The notes: generated by a model from the letters alone, not told the origin. Positions 1-8,281 are shown, counted from the first letter of the stretch. The stretch is DNA of 42,951 bases from Candidatus Nealsonbacteria bacterium DGGOD1a (GCA_022530585.1 CP092821.1:970367-1013317); one strand, 5' to 3'. Made by a program: numbers and translations.

Positions 1-842
1 TTGGGGATAAACCACCGGCGGACAAGCCCGATGCCATTTTCTACATGTGGTTTCTGCCAGGGACTGTGAGGGTCGCAGAAATACGCTGGCAATCCGAATT
101 GTTCGTGCTCTTTGTTTTCGATGCCATTGTCAAAAGTCAGATCATCAATGCTCAAATCCAACAACATGCTTTTAACGGCCAGCCTCATTACGGCCGGTTT
201 TTTGCTTTCAATCATCGTGCCGGCAAGCAGTTTCGAGGCTGGAACGCAAATGATTGCGCCGCTGTTTTGGCTGCCGGTTTTGGTCGGCGAAACAAACAGA
301 TCGCCTTCGGCGTGGATTCCTCGCTTTGGCCTCTTTTTGATGGAAATACGATTAGGAATCATTTCTCTTTTGGTTTTCTTTTTCTGTTTGCGCGGATGAT
401 ATCGCTTGGTGCAAAGAAGCGGGCAATATGCCTGGCCCCAAGCGCTGTACAGCCATTTGTAGATGGCATTGGCGCCGACCCGCGGGTTTTGCTTTTCACG
501 CTTCATCCGCCCGGCGATCTCATCCGGGGAGCGGTGGTCTTTCAACCCTTTGATGATTTGTTCCCTTAACTCCGGATATTGCTCAACCTTCATTCCCGGA
601 TGCTTGCTGTTTAATCTTTTCGCTCTTGCTTTCAGCTGGGCGGTCAGCGCCGAGTATTTGCCGTTCTTGCGTTTTCTTTTCATCTCCCGGCTGATGGCGC
701 TGGCATCAAAATCAAGTATTTTGGCAACTTCCTCTTGTTTGTGGCCGGCATTCAACAGCGCTTCGATTCGATCCCGGTCGGTTTGCTTCAAATGGCGAAA
801 ATGCCGCTTCTTTTTTCGTTTTTTGCGGATTTGTTTTTTCAT
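1..842 (-). CDS. IS30-family transposase, 3' end beyond window
   Basis: This is a DDE transposase that would cut and rejoin the ends of its own insertion sequence. Translating the minus strand from the ATG at 840-842 gives 280 codons without a stop, and the frame leaves the window at base 1. The N-terminus is very basic, followed by a helix-turn-helix (ILDFDASAISREMKRK, about residues 41-56). The catalytic triad is visible: GDL (Asp near residue 181), TFDNGIEN (Asp near 237) and WQKPHVENGIGLVRRWF (Glu near 268). This spacing and the final block fit IS30. Only a short C-terminal tail should be missing. An inverted repeat (844-865) directly precedes the start codon, so the promoter must lie in the terminal repeat or in the interrupted gene upstream. 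Family assignment is firm; the exact IS is not known. Confidence 0.9.
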   Translation of the reverse strand, partial: MKKQIRKKRKKKRHFRHLKQTDRDRIEALLNAGHKQEEVAKILDFDASAISREMKRKRKNGKYSALTAQLKARAKRLNSKHPGMKVEQYPELREQIIKGLKDHRSPDEIAGRMKREKQNPRVGANAIYKWLYSAWGQAYCPLLCTKRYHPRKQKKKTKREMIPNRISIKKRPKRGIHAEGDLFVSPTKTGSQNSGAIICVPASKLLAGTMIESKKPAVMRLAVKSMLLDLSIDDLTFDNGIENKEHEQFGLPAYFCDPHSPWQKPHVENGIGLVRRWFIP

Positions 843-869
843 ACAACTTCATTTTACCGAAGTTGCATT
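843..869 (-). mobile_element. Terminal end of the IS30-type element
   Basis: Inverted 7-bp arms CAACTTC (844-850) and GAAGTTG (859-865) enclose an 8-base loop just upstream of the transposase start. IS30 elements have imperfect terminal inverted repeats at this distance from the gene, so this is probably the outer end of the element. The TAA that ends the neighbouring truncated gene (854-856) lies in the loop. The exact boundary and the target duplication cannot be fixed because the other end lies outside the window. Confidence 0.6.
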
Positions 870-1231
870 TCAAAAGAGAATTTTCGAACAAACCCGCGCA
901 TCCATGAAAAATAAACTTGCTCCGGTCGACGGCCTTGATTGTTCAATTTCGGCAAAATGCCGCTTTTGTTCATTATGCCGAAGCAATGATCAATATGTTC
1001 CTTTTTAAATGCTTTCAAATTGTCGCTTTTAATTTCGTTGGCAACCGTGCGATCTATTTTTTCAACAATATCGTAAAGACGGTTGTTTAATGATTTCACA
1101 TAACCAAAATCAACGCCCGGAACAATATCTTTGGCGCCAAAAAAATCTTTGATGGCCTTTTGATTGGTAAATCCCAGCTCTTTTCTGTATTTGCAAAAAT
1201 ATTTCGCTTCAATCGTTATTTTTTCATTCAT
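854..1231 (-). pseudogene. Unknown gene truncated by the IS30 insertion
   Basis: The frame starts with ATG at 1229-1231, ten bases after the glmS stop, so it probably belonged to the glmS transcript. It encodes about 120 native residues, then runs into the IS end and terminates at a TAA supplied by the terminal repeat; the last four residues (MQLR) are IS-derived. The protein is charged and mostly helical by eye. A conserved-looking stretch RRPEQVYFSWMRGF sits near residues 101-114, just before the break. I do not recognise the family with confidence. A type II restriction endonuclease is a weak possibility, because similar RRPE-VYFSWMRG blocks occur in some of them, but no methylase is adjacent. 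The remainder should lie on the far side of the IS, left of this window. Confidence 0.6.
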
Positions 1232-1240
1232 AACCTTATT

Positions 1241-3052
1241 CTACTCCACCGTCACCGACTTTGCCAAATTGCGAGGTTTGTCAATATCGCAACCGCGCGC
1301 AAATGCCACATGATAAGAAAACAATTGCATCACGATCGCGGTGAGAATCGGCGTGAGCATTTCCAAAGTTTTCGGAATATAAACAACCTCATTGGCAATC
1401 TCGGCAATTTCTTCATTACCTTCGGTTGCCACCGCCAATATCCGCGCGCCGCGGGCTTTCAATTCCATAATATTGGAAATATTTTTTTCATAGACCGAAT
1501 CGCTGGGACAAATCACTATCACCGGATAATCGTTGTCTATCAGCGCGATCATCCCGTGTTTCAATTCTCCCGACGCCACCCCCTCGGCATGGACATAAGC
1601 CAATTCTTTCAATTTTAAAGCACCCTCCATTGCGATGGGAAAATTATATTTGCGGCCCATAAAAAAGAAACTGGAATAATTTTTATATATTTGGGCAATT
1701 TCTTTTAAATTAACGCAATTCTCAATCGTTTCTTGAGCCAATGAAGGAATTTTCGCCAATTCATTGACAATCCTTTGCCCCATCACCAACGCCATATTTC
1801 TTTGGCGGCCCAAATACAATGTAAGCAATGCCAAAACTGTTAATTGGGAAGTAAACGCTTTTGACGATGCCACTCCTATTTCGGGACCGGCATGATTATA
1901 AATCCCGGCATCGGTCTCCCGCGCTTGAGTTGATTCCACCGCGTTGGTAATACCAATTGTTAAAATTCCCTTTGATTTTGCTTCGCGAATCGCCGCCAGA
2001 GTATCGGCGGTCTCGCCCGATTGGGAAATTGCCAAAACTGCCGAATCTCTTTCCAAAATATTTTTACGATAACGAAATTCCGAAGCCGCGTCCGCATCCG
2101 TCGGCAAATCGGCATATTCTTCAAGCATCAATTCACCGATCAACCCGGCATAACGCGCCGTTCCGCAAGCCACAATATGAAGTTTTTTAATTTCCCGCAA
2201 TCTTTCTCCGACCGGCATCAGACCGCCCAGTTTGGCGCTGCCTTCGTCGGGCAATAGCCGGCCGCGCAAGGAATTGGCCAAACTTTCCGGCTGTTCCATA
2301 ATTTCTTTGAGCATAAAATGCGGGTAATCGCCTTTTTCCACATCTTTTAAATCCCATTCGATTTCCTGCGGCTGGCGTTCGGCGTATATTGAATAGCCAT
2401 CGGCGGTGAGCGTGGCAATCTCGCCTTCGTTTAGATAGACCACTTTCTTGGTGTTGGCCACCACCGCCGCCGGGTCCGACGCCACCAAAAATTCATCCTC
2501 GCCGATGCCGATCAACAGCGGGCTTCCCGACCGCGCGGCCACAATCTTGTTGGGATCATTCTTGGCGATCACCACAAGACCGTAAGTGCCGCGCACTCTT
2601 GCAACCGCTTTTTTCACCGCGCGTTCCAAATTGCCGTCAAAATATTTTTCAACCAAATGCGCCAGCACCTCGGTGTCGGTTTGCGACAAAAATGCATGGC
2701 CTTCGGCTTCCAATTCTTTTTTCAATTCTTTGTAATTTTCAATGATGCCGTTGTGCACCACTGAAATCGCGCCCGCGCAGTCCAAATGCGGATGCGCGTT
2801 AACCTCGGTCACGCCGCCGTGCGTGGCCCAGCGGGTATGCGCGTGGCCAATGTTGCCGTTGATCGTCATTTCGTCCAATTCCCGGCCCGCGCCCGAAATC
2901 TTCCCCACCTTCTTGAAAGTGGAAAAATTTTTGTCCCGGCCATGGATGCAAAAACCAAAGCTGTCATAGCCGCGGTATTCCATCCGCTTGAGTCCCGATA
3001 TCAAAACCGGAAACGCCTCCCTTTTGCCGATATAACCGATTATTCCGCACAT
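1241..3052 (-). CDS. glmS: Glutamine--fructose-6-phosphate aminotransferase (isomerizing)
   Basis: GlmS makes glucosamine-6-phosphate from fructose-6-phosphate and glutamine, the first step toward UDP-GlcNAc for peptidoglycan and surface glycans, in the cytosol. The 603-residue length is normal. The protein begins MCGIIGYIG, so Cys2 becomes the N-terminal nucleophile of the Ntn glutaminase domain (about residues 1-225, with HTRWATHG and HNGIIEN). Two SIS sugar-isomerase domains follow, with CGTARYAG and SQSGETADT in the first and SSFFFMGR and ALKLKELAYVHAEG in the second. It ends in the expected LAKSVTVE. No glmS ribozyme was recognised in the 5' region, which instead holds an AT-rich repeat. 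The truncated gene at 854-1231 follows closely. Confidence 0.97.
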   Translation of the reverse strand: MCGIIGYIGKREAFPVLISGLKRMEYRGYDSFGFCIHGRDKNFSTFKKVGKISGAGRELDEMTINGNIGHAHTRWATHGGVTEVNAHPHLDCAGAISVVHNGIIENYKELKKELEAEGHAFLSQTDTEVLAHLVEKYFDGNLERAVKKAVARVRGTYGLVVIAKNDPNKIVAARSGSPLLIGIGEDEFLVASDPAAVVANTKKVVYLNEGEIATLTADGYSIYAERQPQEIEWDLKDVEKGDYPHFMLKEIMEQPESLANSLRGRLLPDEGSAKLGGLMPVGERLREIKKLHIVACGTARYAGLIGELMLEEYADLPTDADAASEFRYRKNILERDSAVLAISQSGETADTLAAIREAKSKGILTIGITNAVESTQARETDAGIYNHAGPEIGVASSKAFTSQLTVLALLTLYLGRQRNMALVMGQRIVNELAKIPSLAQETIENCVNLKEIAQIYKNYSSFFFMGRKYNFPIAMEGALKLKELAYVHAEGVASGELKHGMIALIDNDYPVIVICPSDSVYEKNISNIMELKARGARILAVATEGNEEIAEIANEVVYIPKTLEMLTPILTAIVMQLFSYHVAFARGCDIDKPRNLAKSVTVE

Positions 3053-3059
3053 ATTTTCA

Positions 3060-3225
3060 AATGAAAAATTTAAATATCAAAATTAAAAATTACAATGCAA
3101 AATTAAAAATTATTTAATTTTAAATTTTACATTTTATCCGCCAAAGGACGGATGCGCCTATGGCGCAAATTGTCATTTTGATTTTTGATTTTTGCACTTT
3201 AAATTTAAGAAATCTTACATTTTAC
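3060..3225. repeat. AT-rich inverted repeat with GC-rich hairpin core (family D, copy 1)
   Basis: This is the region upstream of glmS. Runs of AATTAAAAATTA on the left face TTTTGATTTTTGATTTTTG on the right. Between them is a GC-rich core at about 3138-3170 (CCGCCAAAGGACGG followed by GCGCCTATGGCGC). Read on the minus strand, the core matches the cores at 7203-7233 and 28889-28924. It is a non-coding dispersed repeat, and the glmS promoter must lie within it. Confidence 0.6.
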
Positions 3226-3261
3226 GATACACCACCCCCAATCCGCCGTAAATCTTGACAA

Positions 3262-3336
3262 AAATAAATAAATAGTTTTTTTATTTGACTCTGGCCGAGC
3301 CATTTTTTTATAATTTCGGAGTTTTTGATCGCATTT
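3262..3336 (-). pseudogene. Remnant of a leuS 3' end
   Basis: Translating the minus strand in the leuS-equivalent frame gives AIKNSEIIKKWLGQSQIKK, against IAKDTETIKKWLDRSQIKK in the intact leuS tail at about 4756-4815. The central 35 bases differ at about three positions, so this is real homology. The fragment loses similarity after about 25 codons and abuts the stop codon of the ATPase gene at 3337-3339. It is therefore a dead duplicate leuS tail on the far side of the ATPase cassette. The substitutions keep the protein similar, which suggests it diverged while still coding, possibly in a related leuS. Confidence 0.75.
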
Positions 3337-4632
3337 CTAAAAAGATTCAAACAAAAGCCACGCCCAGAGAGGGACGGTTAAAACCGGGGTTTTTTGATAA
3401 ATATTTTTGGAAACGATTATTTTTTGCGCGGCTTTGGCCGTATTTTCAAATTCGGCAAATCCTTGGTATTCCCGCGGGTTTATCTGATTTGAATAGCAGC
3501 CGTTGACCAGCCAAACTTTTCCGTCTTTTTCCGATCTGAAATCAATTTCGCTGTTTTGTAAAAGATAAAAATTTTTTGCCCAATAATCGAAATGGCGCAA
3601 AATCAAATTTTCAACATCTCGGGCGTTATCGTCAAAAGAGCGGGAGAAAAATGGTTTTTTAAGCACCGGATCAAACAAATAAATCTTCATCTTTCGCCGC
3701 AACTGTTCTTTTGATTTTTCCGAAAATTGAGGCAAAATTTTAATCAAAAACGACCCTTCAAGGTATGACAAATACTGCTTAACGGTTAAATCGCTCACTC
3801 CCAAAATTTTTGCCAAATTATTAAAACTAAAATAGGAACCATTGTTATTGGCAATTTGATAAAATAAATTTTCCAGAAGCAACGGAACGCGAATCCGATA
3901 CCGAGGAACAATATCGGCATATAGCACCGTCCTAACATAATTTCTCGCATATTCGGAAACCGCATTCGGATTTAAATTTTCATAAATTTCCGGAAAACCG
4001 CCACTGGCCAAAAATTTATCGGCAAAATGAGCCAAATTATTTCTTTGTTTGAAATTTTTCTCCACAATTTGGTTCAATTCTCCTTCTTTTTCATAATTGA
4101 TTTTAAAGCAATCCAAAAATTCCGCAAAATTAAAAAGCGGAAGAAAAAAATTAAAAACTCGGCCGGTGAGTTTAGTGGAAAATTCCGAAGACAAAAGCCG
4201 AGAATTTGAACCGGTCACAAAAAATTTGATATTTTTATTCTTATCAAAATTAAATCTGACGAATGCTTCCCAGCTTTGAATGTTTTGCGGTTCGTCCAAA
4301 AAAACATATATTTTGCCTTGCGGATTTTTAAGCTCAAGATAACTTGCCAAGATTTGCGGCATGATCTCAACATTGTTTCGAGAAACAAAAAAAGGGTGTT
4401 CAAAATTAATATTCAAAATGTTTTCCCGGGGAACTTTTTGGGAAATCAAATGCCAAATGATTTGCGACATAAAAAACGATTTGCCGGCGCGGCGAGGCCC
4501 GGCCACGGCAAAAACCGCCCTGGTATTGATTTGCGCGACAAAACTGTCAAACAATTTGCGCTTGACTCCGCCGATTTCAAAATCAAGCCGCCACTGGTCG
4601 TTTTGCTCCAAAATCATTTCTTCAATATTCAT
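3337..4632 (-). CDS. AAA_14/DUF4143-type P-loop ATPase
   Basis: A predicted cytosolic ATPase of 431 residues. The Walker A motif GPRRAGKS lies at residues 45-52 and Walker B IYVFLDEPQN at about 108-117, followed by FFVTGSNSRLL near 153-163 (sensor-1-like). The second half is the DUF4143 type: a winged-helix-like segment (LAKILGVSDLTVKQYLSYLEG) and a degenerate nuclease-like end (QNSEIDFRSEKDGKVWLVNG). The cellular role of this family is not established; members are often sporadic and horizontally moved. The gene has its own promoter in a duplicated leader (4627-4691), lies just behind leuS, and ends at a duplicated leuS tail, so it looks like an inserted cassette. A paralogue-like ATPase is at 35569-37038. 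Confidence 0.85.
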   Translation of the reverse strand: MNIEEMILEQNDQWRLDFEIGGVKRKLFDSFVAQINTRAVFAVAGPRRAGKSFFMSQIIWHLISQKVPRENILNINFEHPFFVSRNNVEIMPQILASYLELKNPQGKIYVFLDEPQNIQSWEAFVRFNFDKNKNIKFFVTGSNSRLLSSEFSTKLTGRVFNFFLPLFNFAEFLDCFKINYEKEGELNQIVEKNFKQRNNLAHFADKFLASGGFPEIYENLNPNAVSEYARNYVRTVLYADIVPRYRIRVPLLLENLFYQIANNNGSYFSFNNLAKILGVSDLTVKQYLSYLEGSFLIKILPQFSEKSKEQLRRKMKIYLFDPVLKKPFFSRSFDDNARDVENLILRHFDYWAKNFYLLQNSEIDFRSEKDGKVWLVNGCYSNQINPREYQGFAEFENTAKAAQKIIVSKNIYQKTPVLTVPLWAWLLFESF

Positions 4633-4691
4633 ATTATATTAAGAATAAAATATCAATAATTCATATTATATTAAGAATAAAATATTGTCAA
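4627..4691 (-). promoter_or_regulatory. Promoter with tandemly duplicated -10/ATG segment for the ATPase
   Basis: A consensus -35 TTGACA (4691-4686) is followed after 15 bases by TATAAT (4670-4665). A 27-bp segment carrying this TATAAT and an ATG occurs twice (4659-4685 and 4627-4653). The downstream copy supplies the gene's start codon. The upstream copy makes a three-codon frame ATG AAT TAT TGA. Transcription from the upstream -10 would give a leader of about 26 bases. Confidence 0.6.
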
Positions 4692-4713
4692 CGCCGCCGA
4701 GTTTAAAACATGT

Positions 4714-7161
4714 TCACACGACAAAGTTTATCAATCTTCCGGACACGAAAATGGTTTTCTTGATTTGACTCCGGTCGAGCCATTTTTTTATAGTTTCAGT
4801 GTCTTTGGCGATTGCTATCGCTTCTTGCTCTCCGGCATCTGCCGATATTGAAATTTTATCGCGCATTTTGCCGTTGATTTGAACGATGATTTCAATGGTA
4901 TCCTCTTTGAGCAAATTTTGATCGGCCATTGGCCAAGGTTGCGCAAAAACGCTTTCCGGATTGCCGAGATTGCGCCACAATTCCTCGCAGATGTGCGGGG
5001 CAAACGGCGCCAGCAATAAAATCAATCTTTTTAGCGCGTCTTTGCCAACATTCTTTTTTTCGCTTTCCGCAAAATTCAAAAATTCCATAAACGCGGCAAT
5101 CGCGGTGTTGAATTTCAGCTGTTCGATATCGCCGGAGATTTTTTGGTTCAATTTGTGGACTTTGCGCAAAATTTCATCGCCGCTTTTTTTATTATCCGCG
5201 CATTCTAAAACCAAATGCCACACCCGACCCAAAAATTTGCGGCTTCCCCGCACGCTGTCCGTGCTCCACGCGATCGCCTGATCAAACGGACCCATAAACA
5301 GCTCGTAAACGCGCAAAGTATCGGCCCCGAACTCCTTAACGATATCGTCGGGACTCACCACATTGCCTTTTGATTTGGACATTTTCTGTCCGTCCTCGGC
5401 CAACACGATCCCGATGTTTCTCAACTTTTGAAACGGCTCTTTTGTCGAAACCGCGCCGATATCAAACAAAACTTTATGCCAAAACCGCGCGTACAACAAA
5501 TGCAAAACCGCGTGTTCGGCGCCGCCGACATAGAGATCGACCGGCATCCAGTATTTTTCCTTGTTTTTTGAAACCAACTCTTTGCCGTTGGCCGGGTCGA
5601 GAAAACGCAAATAATACCATGAAGAACCGGCCCATTGCGGCATGGTGTTGGTTTCTCTTTTCGCCGCGCCGCCGCATTTGGGGCAAACTGTGTTCACCCA
5701 ATCCGCGATCGCCGCCAGCGGCGATTCACCCGTGCCCGTGGGCTGGTATTTTTCCACTTGGGGCAACCGCAACGGCAACTGATCTTCGGGTACCGGGACC
5801 GTGCCGCATTTATCGCAATGAATCAAAGGTATCGGCTCGCCCCAATATCGTTGGCGCGAAAACACCCAGTCGCGCAATTTATAATGAACGGTTTTTCGGG
5901 CGCTCCCCCGTCCCTTCAACCATTCGATGATTTTGCTTTTCGCCTCTTCCCAATCCAGTCCGTCAAACTGCCCGGAATTCACCAGCGCGCCGCCGCCTTC
6001 ATAGGGAAGTTCGGCCGGGCCCGATTCGGGTCTGATCACTTCGATAATCTCCAGATTGTATTTTTTGGCAAAATCAAAATCGCGGCAATCGTGCGACGGC
6101 ACCGCCATCACCGCCCCGGTTCCATAGTTCATCAAAACATAATCCGCGGCCCACACCGAGATTTCGCGCCCGTTGACCGGATTTATCGCGGTTATGCCTT
6201 CAAAGCGCACGCCGGTTTTATCTTTGACATCGCTGATCCGTTCCAAATCCATTTTCTGTTTGGCGGCTTTGACATAGCTCTCGACGGCGGCGCGATTCGC
6301 GATTTTATCCTTTAACTTTTCGACCAGCGGATGTTCCGGCGCCAGCACGATATAAGTGCATCCGAAAAGCGTGTCCGGGCGCGTGGTAAAAACATTGATT
6401 TCCTCTTCCAAACCTTTTATTTTAAATTTCACTTCCGCCCCCTCGCTTTTGCCGATCCAATTGCGCTGCATTTCAACAATCCGATCGGGCCAATCAAGCC
6501 CGGCCAAATCTTCCAGCAACCGGTCGGCGTAGGCCGTGATTTTCAGCACCCATTGGCGCAGGTTTTTTTTCCCGACCGGCGCACCGCATCGTTCGCAATT
6601 GCCGCCCACCACTTCTTCATTGGCCAACCCGGTCAAACACTTCGGGCACCAATTGATCGGCAATTCCGATTCATAGGCCAGTCCTCTTTCGAAAAGCTTC
6701 AAAAATATCCACTGCGTCCATTTGTAATATTCCGGATCCGTAGTGTTGATTTCGCGCGACCAGTCATAGCTCAATCCCGCCATTTTCATCTGGCGTTTAA
6801 TGTTTTCGATGTTTTTGTTGGTCGAAATTTCCGGCTGGATCCCGGTTTTGATCGCGTAGTTTTCCGCGGGCAAACCAAACGCGTCCCATCCCATCGGATG
6901 CAAAACATCGAATCCCGCCATCCGCTTTTGGCGCGCCACTACATCGTTGGCCGCGTAACCCTTAAAATGCCCCACATGCAAACCCGCGCCGGACGGATAC
7001 GGAAACATATCCAAATTATAGAATTTGGGTTTTTCGGAATCATCCGCGGCCCGATGAGATTTGGTTTCTTCCCAAAATTTCTGCCATTTGGGTTCGATTA
7101 CACTTGGCCGATATTCTTCATTTTTATCGCAATTTTCTTTTTCCATGAGTTTAATAGTCAC
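4714..7161 (-). CDS. leuS: Leucyl-tRNA synthetase
   Basis: LeuS charges tRNA-Leu with leucine in the cytosol. At 815 residues it has the normal bacterial length. The class I signature HVGH is at residues 62-65 and KMSKS at about residue 600 (GQKMSKSKGNVVSP). The CP1 editing domain is present, with TTRPDTLFG and MNYGTGAVMAVPSHD. A zinc-binding module (WCPKC, NCERCG) is seen near residues 170-195. The anticodon-binding and C-terminal domains end in IFVSGRLINFVV. The ATG at 7146, giving MEKENCDKNEEY, is an equally likely start. Part of the 3' end is duplicated beyond the downstream ATPase (3262-3336). Confidence 0.97.
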   Translation of the reverse strand: MTIKLMEKENCDKNEEYRPSVIEPKWQKFWEETKSHRAADDSEKPKFYNLDMFPYPSGAGLHVGHFKGYAANDVVARQKRMAGFDVLHPMGWDAFGLPAENYAIKTGIQPEISTNKNIENIKRQMKMAGLSYDWSREINTTDPEYYKWTQWIFLKLFERGLAYESELPINWCPKCLTGLANEEVVGGNCERCGAPVGKKNLRQWVLKITAYADRLLEDLAGLDWPDRIVEMQRNWIGKSEGAEVKFKIKGLEEEINVFTTRPDTLFGCTYIVLAPEHPLVEKLKDKIANRAAVESYVKAAKQKMDLERISDVKDKTGVRFEGITAINPVNGREISVWAADYVLMNYGTGAVMAVPSHDCRDFDFAKKYNLEIIEVIRPESGPAELPYEGGGALVNSGQFDGLDWEEAKSKIIEWLKGRGSARKTVHYKLRDWVFSRQRYWGEPIPLIHCDKCGTVPVPEDQLPLRLPQVEKYQPTGTGESPLAAIADWVNTVCPKCGGAAKRETNTMPQWAGSSWYYLRFLDPANGKELVSKNKEKYWMPVDLYVGGAEHAVLHLLYARFWHKVLFDIGAVSTKEPFQKLRNIGIVLAEDGQKMSKSKGNVVSPDDIVKEFGADTLRVYELFMGPFDQAIAWSTDSVRGSRKFLGRVWHLVLECADNKKSGDEILRKVHKLNQKISGDIEQLKFNTAIAAFMEFLNFAESEKKNVGKDALKRLILLLAPFAPHICEELWRNLGNPESVFAQPWPMADQNLLKEDTIEIIVQINGKMRDKISISADAGEQEAIAIAKDTETIKKWLDRSQIKKTIFVSGRLINFVV

Positions 7162-7173
7162 ATGCGTTTCTCT

Positions 7174-7336
7174 AAATTTTCAATTTTCAATTTTCAGTTT
7201 TCGCGCCGCAGGCGCGTCCGTCCTTTGGCGGACATTGAATGGCTCAATATTTCAATGACCAAACGGAATACAATGCATTTGGTTGAAAATTGAATCATTG
7301 GAAATTCATTGGAAATTGAAAATTGGAAATTGGTCA
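7174..7336. repeat. AT-rich inverted repeat with GC-rich hairpin core (family D, copy 2)
   Basis: The left arm is repeated ATTTTCAATTTTCA and the right arm TTGAAAATTGGAAATTGG. The core at 7203-7233 contains GCGCCGCAGGCGC followed by GTCCGTCCTTTGGCGGAC, the signature also found at 3138-3170 and 28889-28924. The element fills the space between leuS and the next gene, so it carries or abuts the leuS promoter. Confidence 0.6.
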
Positions 7337-7840
7337 TTTTGCATAATATTTCTTTGCCAATTCCTCAAACTTACTTATCACCTCTTGGCCAGCTCCGATA
7401 TCCGGATCGTCTTTAAGCGGCTTCCAGTTGGAAACCGGAATGGGCCAGCCATCGCGTTTTTCTTTGGAAAAATACGGCGGGGTCAGCACGCGAAAATACG
7501 GTTTTTCTTTCACCGTCGCCAAAACGATTTTCGCTTCCCAAAATTTTTCCAGCGAATCTTTCTCCAAAAGCAATTCCTCTTCCAGCGATTCCGGATCGGT
7601 GCGGAATTTCACTTCCACGAACACCGGCTTTTCGCGGTTTCCCATCACCACAAAATCAGGGATTGACGCGATCTTTTTTCCAAGATTGCTGTCCTTGCTG
7701 AATTCATCTTCCAACTGCACGATATTTTCCAGCATCGCCTCCGAACCCAAACGATACACCCGGCACCCCGAGGCCTTTAACAACCGCTCCACCAAACTCT
7801 CCGCCAGCTTTCCCTTAATGATATTTTCGGAATTCGTCAT
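7334..7840 (-). CDS. Hypothetical PD-(D/E)XK nuclease-like protein
   Basis: The protein has 168 residues and no family I can name. An early helix (KGKLAESLVERLLKASG) is followed by IPDFVVMG (Asp62) and PVFVEVKFR (Glu76, Lys78). That is the PD-x(n)-ExK arrangement of the PD-(D/E)XK nuclease fold, preceded by the helix that often leads it. The C-terminal half contains YFRVLTPPYF and an aromatic-rich stretch. It may act as a small DNA nuclease or be an inactive fold relative. The gene is bracketed by two AT-rich inverted repeats (7174-7336 and 7841-7985) and has a possible promoter at 8004-8030. Confidence 0.6.
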   Translation of the reverse strand: MTNSENIIKGKLAESLVERLLKASGCRVYRLGSEAMLENIVQLEDEFSKDSNLGKKIASIPDFVVMGNREKPVFVEVKFRTDPESLEEELLLEKDSLEKFWEAKIVLATVKEKPYFRVLTPPYFSKEKRDGWPIPVSNWKPLKDDPDIGAGQEVISKFEELAKKYYAK

Positions 7841-7985
7841 AAATTTTCAATTTTCAAACTCCAATTTTCAATCAATATCCCAAACTTCAATGCCTCAAAC
7901 AAAATATATATTCGGCATTTTATTTGATTTATTGATTATTGAAATATTTTTTGAAAATTGAAAATTGGAGTTTGAAAATTGCGAT
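7841..7985. repeat. AT-rich inverted repeat element (family D, copy 3)
   Basis: The left end (about 7850-7880) and the right end (about 7953-7981) are near-perfect reverse complements built from ATTTTCAA, CAAACTCC and ATTTTCAATC blocks. The whole can fold into a roughly 130-base hairpin. The interior has TTCAATGCCTCAAAC and ATTCGGCATTTTATTTGA, echoing the copy at 28787-28955. It lies between the nuclease-like gene and its putative promoter, so it would be transcribed as a leader. Confidence 0.65.
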
Positions 7986-8003
7986 ATTCCGCTTATCCTT
8001 GAT

Positions 8004-8030
8004 ATTATACAAAAAAAGCCCTCATTTCAA
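8004..8030 (-). promoter_or_regulatory. Possible sigma-70 promoter for the nuclease-like gene
   Basis: The minus strand shows TTGAAA (8030-8025) and TATAAT (8009-8004) with a short 15-base spacer. It points to the gene starting at 7840 and would give a leader of about 150 bases containing the inverted repeat. Confidence 0.4.
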
Positions 8031-8039
8031 GGCAAAATA

Positions 8040-8072
8040 AAAACGGCCAAAGAAATAATTATCTTTGCCGTT
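8040..8072 (-). terminator. Intrinsic terminator after the tRNA with anticodon TGC
   Basis: On the minus strand, AACGGC-AAAGA pairs with TCTTTG-GCCGTT around a short AT loop, followed by a T-rich tract. It begins three bases after the tRNA 3' end and probably ends the tRNA transcript. Confidence 0.75.
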
Positions 8073-8074
8073 AA

Positions 8075-8148
8075 CGGGCCAGACGAGGATTGAACTCATG
8101 GCATCCCTGTTGCAAGCAGGGCGTTCTGACCGGCTGAACTACTAGCCC
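8075..8148 (-). tRNA. tRNA with anticodon TGC (Ala by anticodon, atypical body)
   Basis: A 74-base cloverleaf forms fully: acceptor GGGCTAG/CTGGCCC, D stem GTTC/GAAC, anticodon stem CCCTG/CAGGG with loop CTTGCAA, variable loop ATGCC and T stem ATGAG/CTCGT with loop TTCAATC. The anticodon TGC reads alanine GCN codons. Pair 3:70 is G-C rather than the G-U wobble that alanyl-tRNA synthetase normally requires, and the discriminator is G rather than A. CCA is not encoded. It may be a canonical Ala tRNA with unusual identity elements, or a tRNA of another specificity (Asp-like body) with a changed anticodon. Confidence 0.85.
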
Positions 8149-8281
8149 AAGTGCTTATGTCCGATCGCGACACGGAACCCGCCAATGGTTATGGCGTATG
8201 CTATATCGCGTTGTTACAACACATAAGCATAATTTGGCCTCTTATCATTATTCCAATTGGTATCAGAACTCAATTCAGCCA

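Noticed and set aside
3053-3336. glmS ribozyme upstream of glmS
   Set aside because: The gap contains only an AT-rich inverted repeat and the leuS remnant; no ribozyme core could be recognised.
5635-7293. Long plus-strand frames of 226 and 320 codons
   Set aside because: They are antisense shadows of leuS, with biased composition and no domain signal.
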